Part shown: one piece after another, positions 1 through 7,824 of the stretch | Layout of the letters: each line of letters starts with the position of its first letter | Position numbering within the stretch: position 1 is the first letter of the stretch | Origin: Acidobacteriota bacterium | Lineage (GTDB): Bacteria > Acidobacteriota > Terriglobia > Bryobacterales > JACQDG01 | Direction: 5' to 3' | NCBI GenBank assembly: GCA_016201185.1 | Contig: JACQDG010000150.1 | Coordinates: 1-22,585 of the forward strand | DNA length: 22,585 nt | Translations under genes and position numbers: made by a program | Notes under the pieces: model-generated | What the model saw: only the letters and a program-made list of their open reading frames with translations | Told to the model about the DNA's origin: nothing | Databases searched by the model: none

Positions 1-674
<674 letters not shown>

Positions 675-678
<4 letters not shown>

Positions 679-1010
679 TCTTGGGAGCCTCCTTCCGTGA
701 GAGGTGCAACGTTCACCAGTTCGGCGGCTTCCGGCGCTTCGAAGGTTCGAACGCGGAAGACGCCGCAGCGGGTCACCACCCGTTCGACGCGCCGGCGGAT
801 TTCATCAACGCCCCTGGCCAGGAGCAAGGAATGGAGCGCCGGATACAAAGGAGATTCGAACAGGCGAAAGATCCGGTCCGCCGTCCAGCCGATCCGGGCG
901 TATTCCTCGACGATGCAATCGATCATGAAGTCCGGATCACCGTCGAGCTGGACCGCCTGGAGCTCCATCGGGTCGTCGAATGCGGGTTCTTTCTTGAGGA
1001 TTTGGTCCAT
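675..1010 (-). CDS. Conserved hypothetical protein (111 aa) between molybdoenzyme alpha and beta genes
   Basis: I do not recognise the family. The protein is acidic and predicted helical, with no signal peptide or membrane segment. It has a central aromatic patch (EEYARIGW, RLFESPLYPAL) and two cysteines, one in DCIVEE and one in TRCGVFRVR. It starts 14 nt after the alpha stop with a GAGGG ribosome site, and its stop overlaps the beta start by 4 nt, so it is co-translated with enzyme subunits. Position suggests an assembly factor or small accessory subunit. It lacks the TorD/NarJ chaperone features I know, and such chaperones usually follow beta rather than precede it. The tight coupling at both ends supports a real gene; the role is inference. 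Confidence 0.8.
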
Positions 1011-1024
1011 AGAGCCCTCTTTTC

Positions 1025-4000
1025 CTAGGCGCGCTCGATTCGAACCAGCGCGCCGGAGAGATACAGTCGCTCAAATTCGTTCTCATTTCCCGGGGAGAAG
1101 CCGGTGGTGGCCGGCCGCCAGACGCCTTTCCCGTCCAGGCCTCCGCTCTCGGCTTTCGTCACCTTGATGAGCGTTTCCTTGGGGACGGTGTTGACGGCGT
1201 GGTTGTCGATGGCGAAGCCGAAGGTGAAGCTCATGGAGCCGGTCTGCTTGTGGAAAAGGGTATCGGTCTGATGCATGGGCGGCAGCCATCCCCGCGTGAT
1301 GCTCTGGTGCGAGCCGTAGCGGTAGTTGGACTGGTAGCCGGTTTCTTCGGCCAGGGCCAGCTTGTCGGGCCGCGTTTCGTGCGCCCGCACCGTGCGCTCG
1401 GTGGCGATCCACCCGGTGTGCTTCATGATGGTGAAGTTGTAAGGCAGAGCCGGGTTGAACTTGACGCGCACCATGCAGCGGAAAGCGCGATACCGGGTGT
1501 CGCCCGCCTTCCAGCCCTTGTAGGGGCGGTCCTCCGGGTTGGCGTCGACATACACATAGTCCCCGTCCTCGATCCCCATGTCCTTCGCCGCCCTGGGGTT
1601 CATCTGGATCTCGCGGTCGGATTCGCAGGCCTGCCGCTTGTCCACCCGGTAGGGATCCCCGAAGCTCGACGACCAGATGGTGTTCCAATCCACCGTGGAC
1701 CAGGAGGAATGAGTAGTATGCCGGCTCTTAGGCGTCGAGCAGAGGAAACGGAATCCCTGCGCCCACAGCGGATTGACCGTGTGCTTTACCTGGGCCCAGG
1801 GCATCTTCACGTTGCGAACTTGGCGCAACTCCGGGTCGGTCGCGCTGAGCGGGATGCCGTAGCTCTGCGGCCGGATGTAGGGGCTGGAAGAAACAATCAC
1901 ATTCGGCAGGTGGGGTGTCGCCTCCACGCCTTCGCGGTGGACGACCAGGTTTTCTCCGTAGTCGATCGCCTCCGGCAGGTCGCAGTAAGCGTTCAGGCGC
2001 CCCGTGTCGGTGTAAAAGGGAACGCTGTCGTTAACCTGCTCGTAGAAAGGCACCCGCGGGTAGGTGCGAAACAGCATCATCACCACGCCAGGCTCATTCT
2101 TATACTCGCCGCGCAGGACTTTCTCGACCTGGTAAGGGCCGTCGGTTCCCCTGGTAGTCGTGCTGTTGTCAAACACCCGCTGGATGTAGACGCGAGCCTT
2201 CTTTTCGTAAATGAATTTCCAGTAGTCGGAGAAGCGGCGGTCGCCAGTGAGGTCGGCGAGCGCCTGCGCCACGCCGGCGAAGATCGCGGCGTCATCTTTC
2301 GAATCGTGCACCGGCTGGATGCCGTCGCCGCCCCAGACCTGAATGAAGGGATTCGAGCAGGAGCCGCCGCACTCCAGGTCCTGCTGCTCGATCCAGGTGT
2401 TGGCGGGCAGGACCAGGTCGGCGTACTCGGCCGAGCCGGTCCACTCGACCTGCTGGTCTACGATCATGTCGATCTTGGGGAAAGCGTTTACGATCAGGTG
2501 GTAGACCCACTTCGCCTGGTTGATGAGGTTGGCGTTGTTATACCACATCAACTTGGTCGGCGTGGGCATGTGCGTATTGCCTGTGAAGCACTTCTTGCCT
2601 TGCGGCGTGTTAACGATCAGCGGGCGATCGCCGTAGCCCCAGTAGGAGACATCTTCACCGTGCATCGTCTCGCGCAAATTTGCCGGGGTAATGCGGGCTT
2701 TTTCATCCAGCACGGGATTGAAGGGGTCTTCCCGGAAGTAGGTGGCCGCGCCCGGCCCGCTCCACGGCGAACCTTGGAACAAGGCCCCCTTGTAGTTTCC
2801 GGCCCAGGTGTAAACGCCGGCGCCGTGCTTGCCGATATTGCCCGTGAGCATCATGGGCAGGTAGGTGGCGCGGTTATGCAGCGTGGCGTGAAAGTAGTGG
2901 TTGACGCCCTCGCCGTAATGGATCGAGGCGGGCTTGATGGTGGCGATGTCTTTGGCTAGCCGCTCGATCAACTCTTTCTCCGCGCCGCAGATTTGGCTCA
3001 CGGTGTCGAGGTCGTAATCTTTGAGATGGCGCTTGTACATCTCGAAGACCGGCATGGCCTCGACCGTTTTCCCATCGACCAGCCTGGCCTGGAAGGTCCC
3101 TTCCAGCGCCGGGTCCACCTTCAGGCCCGCGCCCACCTCCTCGCGGCTGATGGCTACAAACTCTTTCCTGGCGTTGTCGTAGATGACGAAATCGCCGATT
3201 TTCTCCCGCTGCTCGGGCTTCAAGCCGTGGATCTTGAAAGAGGGCCCTTGGGAAATGTCCTTCAGCTTGTAGCCGGGGAAGATATCCTGCGGCCGCAGCC
3301 GCTTCAGCGTGTCGGTGCGCACCAGCAGCGGAAAGTCAGTGAAGCGCTTGACAAAGTTCGGGTCGTACCAGCCGCGGTCCATGAGGATCTTGGTTACCGC
3401 CAGGAAGATCGCGGTATCAGATAGACCGGCCCGCACGCCGATCCAGTAGTCGGCTTTGGCGGCCGGGGCGCTGTAATCCGGCGTGATAACGACGATCTTG
3501 CCGCCCCGCTCCATGACCTCGTTCAGCCAGTGCGATTCCGGCATCTTGTTCTCGATCAGGTTCTTGCCCACCTGAATCGTGAGCTTGGAGAATCGCAAGT
3601 CGTTCATGTCGATGTCGGCGGTCTGGAGGCCATGGACGAAAGGCTGGCCCGGGGCCTGGTCGCCGCGCCAGGTATATTCCGACCATTCACGCACGCCGCG
3701 CGCTTCTTCGGGTCCCACTCCCCGCGCATGGTGATCGAGCAGCGCCATCATGTTGCCAAAGCGGAACAGCCCGAACTTGCCAATCACCCCGTGAATCGGC
3801 AGGGAAGAACCTATTTTCATTGTCCGCGTGCCGGCGCCTTCCCAGTGGCGCAGCATTTCTTCGGGGTAACCGTCCTTCTGGAACCGTTTCTTGCCTTCCT
3901 CGCCGCTGTAAGTCTTGGCAATCGCTTGCAACCCCTTGGCCGCGTACTGGAATGCCTGGTCCCAGTTCACCTTGACGAAGGTGTCGTTGCCGCGATCGTC

Positions 4001-4483
4001 GAACTTGTATTTGGCCCGCAGGGCCGTCGTGTCGGAAAGCGAAGGAAAGCCCGCGTCGGCCCAGTCCTTCCAGCCCTTGCGAATCACCGGTCCTTTCAGC
4101 CGGTAAGGCCCGTAGACCCGGCGCTGGAAGGTGTAGCCCTTGAGGCAACCGCGCGGGTTCCACGCCACCGTGGCATGGTTTCCGTAGAGATCGGCGTAAC
4201 GTTGGTGGTCGTAATTCTGCTCGCTGCGCACCACCACCCCGTTGCGCACAAACGCCCGCAGGCGGCACATGTGGGTGTCGTTGGGCGCGCACACCCAGGT
4301 GAAGGTGCGGTCGTAGCGATATTGGTCGCGGTAAATCTTTTCCCAGTTCCGATCCGGGTAGCCGGCCAGCGGATTGTCGACCTGGATCACTTTCAGGGCG
4401 CAGCCGGTGAAGGAGGCTCCAGCACCGGCGCCCAGGGTGGTAGCAAGAGTATTTAAGAATTCCCGACGTGATATCTTGCCCAT
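1025..4483 (-). CDS. Molybdopterin oxidoreductase catalytic (alpha) subunit, NarG/NxrA-like type II DMSO reductase family
   Basis: This 1152-residue protein is the catalytic subunit that would carry Mo-bisMGD and one Fe-S cluster. It begins with a Tat signal (SRREFL, residues 5-10, then a small-residue stretch ending in TGC at 26-28, possibly a lipoprotein site), so it works outside the cytoplasmic membrane. The N-terminal Fe-S motif is C65, C73 and C113 (NPRGC). The position expected to hold the second ligand carries D69 (CAPNDTHMC). The best candidate for the Asp molybdenum ligand of type II enzymes is D250 (ALLDHH), 137 residues after the last cluster cysteine; the NarG spacing is about 130. 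The length matches NarG/NxrA. An AAGGAG site precedes the ATG, and the gene lies 18 nt after the cytochrome gene. The substrate (nitrate, nitrite, chlorate, selenate or other) cannot be read from the sequence. Confidence 0.93.
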   Translation of the reverse strand: MGKISRREFLNTLATTLGAGAGASFTGCALKVIQVDNPLAGYPDRNWEKIYRDQYRYDRTFTWVCAPNDTHMCRLRAFVRNGVVVRSEQNYDHQRYADLYGNHATVAWNPRGCLKGYTFQRRVYGPYRLKGPVIRKGWKDWADAGFPSLSDTTALRAKYKFDDRGNDTFVKVNWDQAFQYAAKGLQAIAKTYSGEEGKKRFQKDGYPEEMLRHWEGAGTRTMKIGSSLPIHGVIGKFGLFRFGNMMALLDHHARGVGPEEARGVREWSEYTWRGDQAPGQPFVHGLQTADIDMNDLRFSKLTIQVGKNLIENKMPESHWLNEVMERGGKIVVITPDYSAPAAKADYWIGVRAGLSDTAIFLAVTKILMDRGWYDPNFVKRFTDFPLLVRTDTLKRLRPQDIFPGYKLKDISQGPSFKIHGLKPEQREKIGDFVIYDNARKEFVAISREEVGAGLKVDPALEGTFQARLVDGKTVEAMPVFEMYKRHLKDYDLDTVSQICGAEKELIERLAKDIATIKPASIHYGEGVNHYFHATLHNRATYLPMMLTGNIGKHGAGVYTWAGNYKGALFQGSPWSGPGAATYFREDPFNPVLDEKARITPANLRETMHGEDVSYWGYGDRPLIVNTPQGKKCFTGNTHMPTPTKLMWYNNANLINQAKWVYHLIVNAFPKIDMIVDQQVEWTGSAEYADLVLPANTWIEQQDLECGGSCSNPFIQVWGGDGIQPVHDSKDDAAIFAGVAQALADLTGDRRFSDYWKFIYEKKARVYIQRVFDNSTTTRGTDGPYQVEKVLRGEYKNEPGVVMMLFRTYPRVPFYEQVNDSVPFYTDTGRLNAYCDLPEAIDYGENLVVHREGVEATPHLPNVIVSSSPYIRPQSYGIPLSATDPELRQVRNVKMPWAQVKHTVNPLWAQGFRFLCSTPKSRHTTHSSWSTVDWNTIWSSSFGDPYRVDKRQACESDREIQMNPRAAKDMGIEDGDYVYVDANPEDRPYKGWKAGDTRYRAFRCMVRVKFNPALPYNFTIMKHTGWIATERTVRAHETRPDKLALAEETGYQSNYRYGSHQSITRGWLPPMHQTDTLFHKQTGSMSFTFGFAIDNHAVNTVPKETLIKVTKAESGGLDGKGVWRPATTGFSPGNENEFERLYLSGALVRIERA

Positions 4484-4501
4484 GCAGTCTCCTTCCGTGC
4501 C

Positions 4502-6160
4502 TCACTCAAACGACAGATCGTGCCAGATGGTCACCGATTTCTGCCCGTTGCGATCCCCCGCCTGTCCGTCCCATACAGCGAAGCCCACCCGCGCGCTCTG
4601 GCCGGGGCGAAAATCGACATCGCCCTTAGCGCGGCTGGCGAGCGAGCGGATGAACACCACCCGCCACACGCGATCCTTCCACGCGCCCTTGCCGCGCACG
4701 ATCTGACCGGCCAGGCCTTGCGAATGGAGCGTGCCCAGCCCCTTGGCGTTCAGGTTTTCCACCGAGCCGGGGCGATGCGGATTGGCGATGAGATTCCCGG
4801 CGCCCCAGGCGGCATAGAAATTGGGGTCCCGATCCGCGACCTTCGAGGGCACATTGGCGGCGGTGGTGGCTCCCGGCTTCTTAACCGCCATGTCGAAGTC
4901 CATCATGGCCCGCGGATAAATCGGTTGCGGAGCGCTGCGGGTCACCAGATCGCTCTCCCACACCGCCTTCCACATCCAAATGTTCACTAGCCCGGCAGGG
5001 TCCCCCATGCCGAAAAACGGTGGGTCCACATCGGCGGAGAATTGCAGCGCCGCGCCGTCACCGAAAGTGGTGAAGTGGGATTGATCCCGGTCTTCAGTGG
5101 GGTCGTTCCAGGTGAGTTGGATGGCCAGGTTTGCCCCATCGTGGACGGCGCGCACATCCACGCCCTCCACCCGCTCATCCCGCCACCACAGCGGCATCAG
5201 GGCGATATACGTCGGCTGGACCTGGTCCCAGAAGGGAGCCAGAGGATCGTCGCCCGGCGGCGAGCCAATCCTCTTGGCGGCAATCGTGCGTCGCTGCTGG
5301 ACTACTCTTTCCTGCTCCCCAGGCTTGACCAGGGAGCGCACATAGTGGACCACCGCCCATAGCTCATCCGGGCTTTTGAATTCGGAGTTGGGCATGGCCG
5401 AGCCGGGCATGCCTCCCAGAATCCGGTAGGCCAGGTCCCGCGCCTCGACCCCGCCCTTGAAGATGCCTTTGGTGAAGTCGCGCGGGGAGGCGCGGAAGCC
5501 AAGATCGTCTTCCATCTTCTGCTGGCCGTCGCCGCGGCCCTCCTGCCCGTGGCACTTGGCGCAGTAGGCCAGGTAGACCTTGCGGCCCTGCTGGAGCGTT
5601 GTGTCGCTCGAAGGGACCTCCGGGGGAAGCTGCAGGGGGGCGCCGACTTCCAGGAGGTAGCGGGCCGTCTCCTCGGCGGTTTTTTTCTTCATCGGCGAAG
5701 CTGCCTCCGGGCCGCCCTTCAGCCCCATCAAGCGCTGGATCTTTCCCCGCAGGCCGAGCGCCCGGACGTACTTGACCAGGTCCCGGCGGTCCTGCTCGGC
5801 GAGGTGCGACCAGGGCGGCATGGCCGAGCCGGGCATGCCGCGGCTGATGGTGCGGAACAGGTCTTCATCGGTGGGGACACGATTGTCGGTGGTCACCAGC
5901 AGGAACTTGCCCTGGCTGAAATCCCGTGGCCGGGGCCAGACCAGATAGGCGGCTTTGCCGTCCCCGAAGCCCTCTGGGCTGTGACAGGTGGCGCACTGCT
6001 TGACGAAGATTTGCGGCGCCTTGCCGAATTGCGCACCTGCCAGCATAAACTCCTTGGGGGCCGACCGCCGCCGCTGCATAACGAGAAGCGCCGCCAAACC
6101 CGCGGCCAGGAGAAACACCAGGATCCAGAGGACTGCCTGTCCGAGTCTTTTCCGTTTCAT
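4502..6160 (-). CDS. Membrane-anchored di-heme cytochrome c fused to heme b gamma-subunit domain
   Basis: This 552-residue protein is the likely heme subunit linking the molybdoenzyme to the respiratory chain. An N-terminal hydrophobic helix (about 9-28) acts as an uncleaved anchor or signal. Two cytochrome c domains follow, with CATCH at 56-60 and CAKCH at 200-204. Each is followed by a GMPGSAMP segment that can supply the methionine ligand. From about residue 300 the sequence resembles the ethylbenzene dehydrogenase/DMSO reductase gamma family, with a conserved C-terminal WDG...GQKSVTIWHDL segment whose lysine matches the known Met/Lys heme b ligation. The start overlaps the Rrf2 stop by 4 nt (ATGA). 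Separate c-type and gamma subunits are common in relatives, so the fusion is notable. The subunit role is inferred from gene order. Confidence 0.9.
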   Translation of the reverse strand: MKRKRLGQAVLWILVFLLAAGLAALLVMQRRRSAPKEFMLAGAQFGKAPQIFVKQCATCHSPEGFGDGKAAYLVWPRPRDFSQGKFLLVTTDNRVPTDEDLFRTISRGMPGSAMPPWSHLAEQDRRDLVKYVRALGLRGKIQRLMGLKGGPEAASPMKKKTAEETARYLLEVGAPLQLPPEVPSSDTTLQQGRKVYLAYCAKCHGQEGRGDGQQKMEDDLGFRASPRDFTKGIFKGGVEARDLAYRILGGMPGSAMPNSEFKSPDELWAVVHYVRSLVKPGEQERVVQQRRTIAAKRIGSPPGDDPLAPFWDQVQPTYIALMPLWWRDERVEGVDVRAVHDGANLAIQLTWNDPTEDRDQSHFTTFGDGAALQFSADVDPPFFGMGDPAGLVNIWMWKAVWESDLVTRSAPQPIYPRAMMDFDMAVKKPGATTAANVPSKVADRDPNFYAAWGAGNLIANPHRPGSVENLNAKGLGTLHSQGLAGQIVRGKGAWKDRVWRVVFIRSLASRAKGDVDFRPGQSARVGFAVWDGQAGDRNGQKSVTIWHDLSFE

Positions 6161-6609
6161 GCCGGTTCTTTCTCCTTCTCTCGCGCATCACCGCCGGATG
6201 CCGAGTCGCTGACCAGATCCGCCACCGACGTGTTTTCGAGCACCTCCTCGAACTGGCTTCTTAGGCTCGCCAGGCGATTGTGCAGCACGCAGGGGTTTTC
6301 AACCGCGCAGGCCTTGGAGTGCAGGAGGCACTGGTCCTGCCTCGTGCTTTCGCCCAGCGCAGTGACAATATTCACCAGCCGGATCTGCTCCGCCGGCACG
6401 GCAAGCTGGTAACCGCCTCCGATTCCGCGCACCGACCGCAATAGACCCTGGCGCCGTAGCAATTGCAGGATCTTGCCTAAGAATGAGATCGGGATATCCT
6501 GTTGCCGGGAGATTTCCTGCACCCCGCAGCGCCTTCCGCGGGGCTGTGAAGCGATGTAGGCCATGGCGGAAATGGCATAGGCCGCCGATCGAGGAAGCGT
6601 TATCGGCAT
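6157..6609 (-). CDS. Rrf2-family Fe-S cluster transcriptional regulator
   Basis: This 150-residue protein has the length and layout of Rrf2 regulators (IscR/NsrR/RirA group). An N-terminal winged helix spans about 1-75 (RSAAYAISAMAYIA, then ISFLGKILQLL as recognition region and GGGYQLA as wing). Cysteines C94, C101 and C107 have CX6CX5C spacing, which in this family holds a redox- or NO-sensitive Fe-S cluster. It is the first gene of the molybdoenzyme operon and overlaps the cytochrome start by 4 nt, so the regulator and the enzyme are made together. An inverted repeat begins 2 nt upstream of its ATG, which suggests autoregulation. Whether the signal is NO, oxygen or Fe-S status cannot be told from sequence. 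Confidence 0.92.
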   Translation of the reverse strand: MPITLPRSAAYAISAMAYIASQPRGRRCGVQEISRQQDIPISFLGKILQLLRRQGLLRSVRGIGGGYQLAVPAEQIRLVNIVTALGESTRQDQCLLHSKACAVENPCVLHNRLASLRSQFEEVLENTSVADLVSDSASGGDAREKEKEPA

Positions 6610-6610
6610 A

Positions 6611-6636
6611 ACTTCCGGACCTACGGGTCTGAAAGT
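6611..6636. promoter_or_regulatory. Inverted repeat between divergent regulators, likely operator
   Basis: The arms are ACTTCCGGACC (6611-6621) and GGTCTGAAAGT (6626-6636), separated by TACG. They pair at 9 of 11 positions. The element lies directly upstream of the Rrf2 start codon and between two divergent regulator genes. In the Rrf2 transcript the arm next to the start contains GGAAG, the only visible ribosome site, so an RNA hairpin could also hide it. A DNA operator for the Rrf2 protein is the simpler reading. Confidence 0.6.
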
Positions 6637-6638
6637 TC

Positions 6639-6668
6639 AGAATAGGGCGGCGGCTGTTTTGGCTACAA
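6639..6668 (-). promoter_or_regulatory. Possible sigma70-type promoter of the Rrf2-molybdoenzyme operon
   Basis: On the minus strand a -35-like TTGTAG (6663-6668) and a -10-like TATTCT (6639-6644) are 18 nt apart. They place the transcription start inside or next to the inverted repeat at 6611-6636. The match to consensus is only moderate. On the plus strand TACAAT (6664-6669) overlaps this element and could be the -10 box of the divergent PAS-LuxR gene, without a good -35. Confidence 0.35.
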
Positions 6669-6715
6669 TAATGCAAGCGCTTCATTTTGCTGGTGCATCT
6701 GCATCGGGGCTTGCC

Positions 6716-7384
6716 ATGGAGGAACGGGAACTCTTCGCTCTACTTGAAAGGGCCGGTGACGCGGCCTTCGCTGTTGACCAGCAGGGCCTGATTCGCTACT
6801 GGAGCAGTAAAGCGCAGGAGCTGCTCGGTTTCCGCACGGAGCAAGTCCTGCTGAAGAACTGCGCCGAGGTGCTGGCGGGGACCGACGAGGTGGGCGCGGC
6901 CGTCTGCTGCCGGGAATGCCACGTGCTGGAGATCGCACGAAGGAACGGTACGGTCGCTGCCTACGACCTGAAGGCGGCTACCGCTGGCGGCGGCCATAAA
7001 TGGCTGAACATGTCCATCCTGGTCGCCCGGCTGCGCCGCGGCCGCCCATGCCTGGTTGTGCACCTGATGCGCGACGTGGACCGCCGTAAGCAGACTGAGC
7101 TTCTGACGCGGGAAATCCTGGTCAGCGTGGGCCGGCTCACTGGCCAGGAAGCCGATGACATTCTCCGCCGGGGCTCCAGCCCGGCGCCAACGCCGGATCT
7201 GACCGCCCGGGAAAGGGCCATCTTGCAGCTTGTCTCGCTGGGTTGCGGTCCGAAGCAGATTGGCGAGAACCTACACATCAGCCCGGCCACGGCGCGCAAC
7301 CACATTCAACACATCTTGGGGAAGCTAGGCTGCCACACCCGCCTGGAAGCGGCGATGAAGGCGATGCGCGAGCGGCTGATTTAG
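6716..7384 (+). CDS. PAS domain / LuxR-type helix-turn-helix transcriptional regulator
   Basis: This 222-residue cytoplasmic regulator has an N-terminal PAS sensor domain (about 1-120; FAVDQQGLIRYWS core) and a C-terminal LuxR/GerE DNA-binding domain (about 160-220; LTARERAILQLVS, then QIGENLHISPATARNHI). The PAS domain holds a cysteine group, CCRECH near residue 64, which may bind metal or sense redox state. The ATG at 6716 is preferred because TACAAT at 6664-6669 looks like a -10 box and a weak GGGG lies 8 nt upstream. An ATG at 6671 or a TTG at 6659 is possible but has no ribosome site. It diverges from the Rrf2 operon and shares its control region, so it may regulate that operon. The ligand is unknown. 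Confidence 0.88.
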   Translation: MEERELFALLERAGDAAFAVDQQGLIRYWSSKAQELLGFRTEQVLLKNCAEVLAGTDEVGAAVCCRECHVLEIARRNGTVAAYDLKAATAGGGHKWLNMSILVARLRRGRPCLVVHLMRDVDRRKQTELLTREILVSVGRLTGQEADDILRRGSSPAPTPDLTARERAILQLVSLGCGPKQIGENLHISPATARNHIQHILGKLGCHTRLEAAMKAMRERLI

Positions 7385-7393
7385 CAACCTCGC

Positions 7394-7768
7394 TCAATGA
7401 ACGGGGGGCGCCGTCAGGCCCTCAGCCGAAGGAAACGCCCGGCCGAAGTGCTCCTCAATGGCCTCCACCACCAGCGGCAAGTAGGAATTCAGCATGCAGT
7501 GATCGGTGTCGCGTACCGCGCAGCTCCCGTCCGGGAAGCGCAGCTCGCAGGTGGCGCACACGTTGTCCCGAATCGACTGGATGTAGGGCTCGATGCGGTC
7601 GCTCGAGACCTTTAGCACCGCCTCGGCGGCCGGCCCCAGCTTCTGCATCAGCGTGCACGTGCCCTCGGCCTCCTTGTCGCAAGTCCCGTCCACATTCCGG
7701 TCGATGCACACGGCGCAGATCTTTTCTTGGATCAGCGCCGCCAGGCGGCCCACTTCTTGACGTTCCAT
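7394..7768 (-). CDS. Eight-cysteine twin-repeat protein downstream of PFOR, unknown function
   Basis: This 124-residue protein has no signal peptide. Eight of its cysteines form two sets with identical spacing: C18, C21, C30, C38 and C71, C74, C83, C91 (CX2C, X8, C, X7, C in both). Each set contains a DG(T/S)C step (NVDGTC, FPDGSC), so the protein is an internal duplication. Such sets usually hold zinc or Fe-S clusters. The start at 7768 is chosen over an upstream ATG because GGGGAGG lies 6 nt before it. The gene follows the pyruvate:ferredoxin oxidoreductase gene in the same direction with a 56-nt gap, which suggests a redox partner, maturation factor or sensor for that enzyme. Similar small cysteine-rich proteins occur in anaerobes, but I cannot name a characterised member. 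Confidence 0.85.
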   Translation of the reverse strand: MERQEVGRLAALIQEKICAVCIDRNVDGTCDKEAEGTCTLMQKLGPAAEAVLKVSSDRIEPYIQSIRDNVCATCELRFPDGSCAVRDTDHCMLNSYLPLVVEAIEEHFGRAFPSAEGLTAPPVH

Positions 7769-7824
7769 ACTTTCCTCCCCTTTCTCACTGAGCACACCCC
7801 TCTGTGCCGTCGGGGCGGTCGTTG

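Noticed and set aside
1199..2959. Long plus-strand ORF of 586 codons opposite the molybdoenzyme gene.
   Set aside because: It is antisense to a clearly conserved gene, has no domain signal, and is the usual by-product of high GC content at third codon positions.
6716..7384. CRECH in the PAS protein read as a c-type heme site (CXXCH).
   Set aside because: The protein has no signal peptide and a C-terminal DNA-binding domain, so it is cytoplasmic. Covalent heme c attachment takes place outside the cytoplasm.
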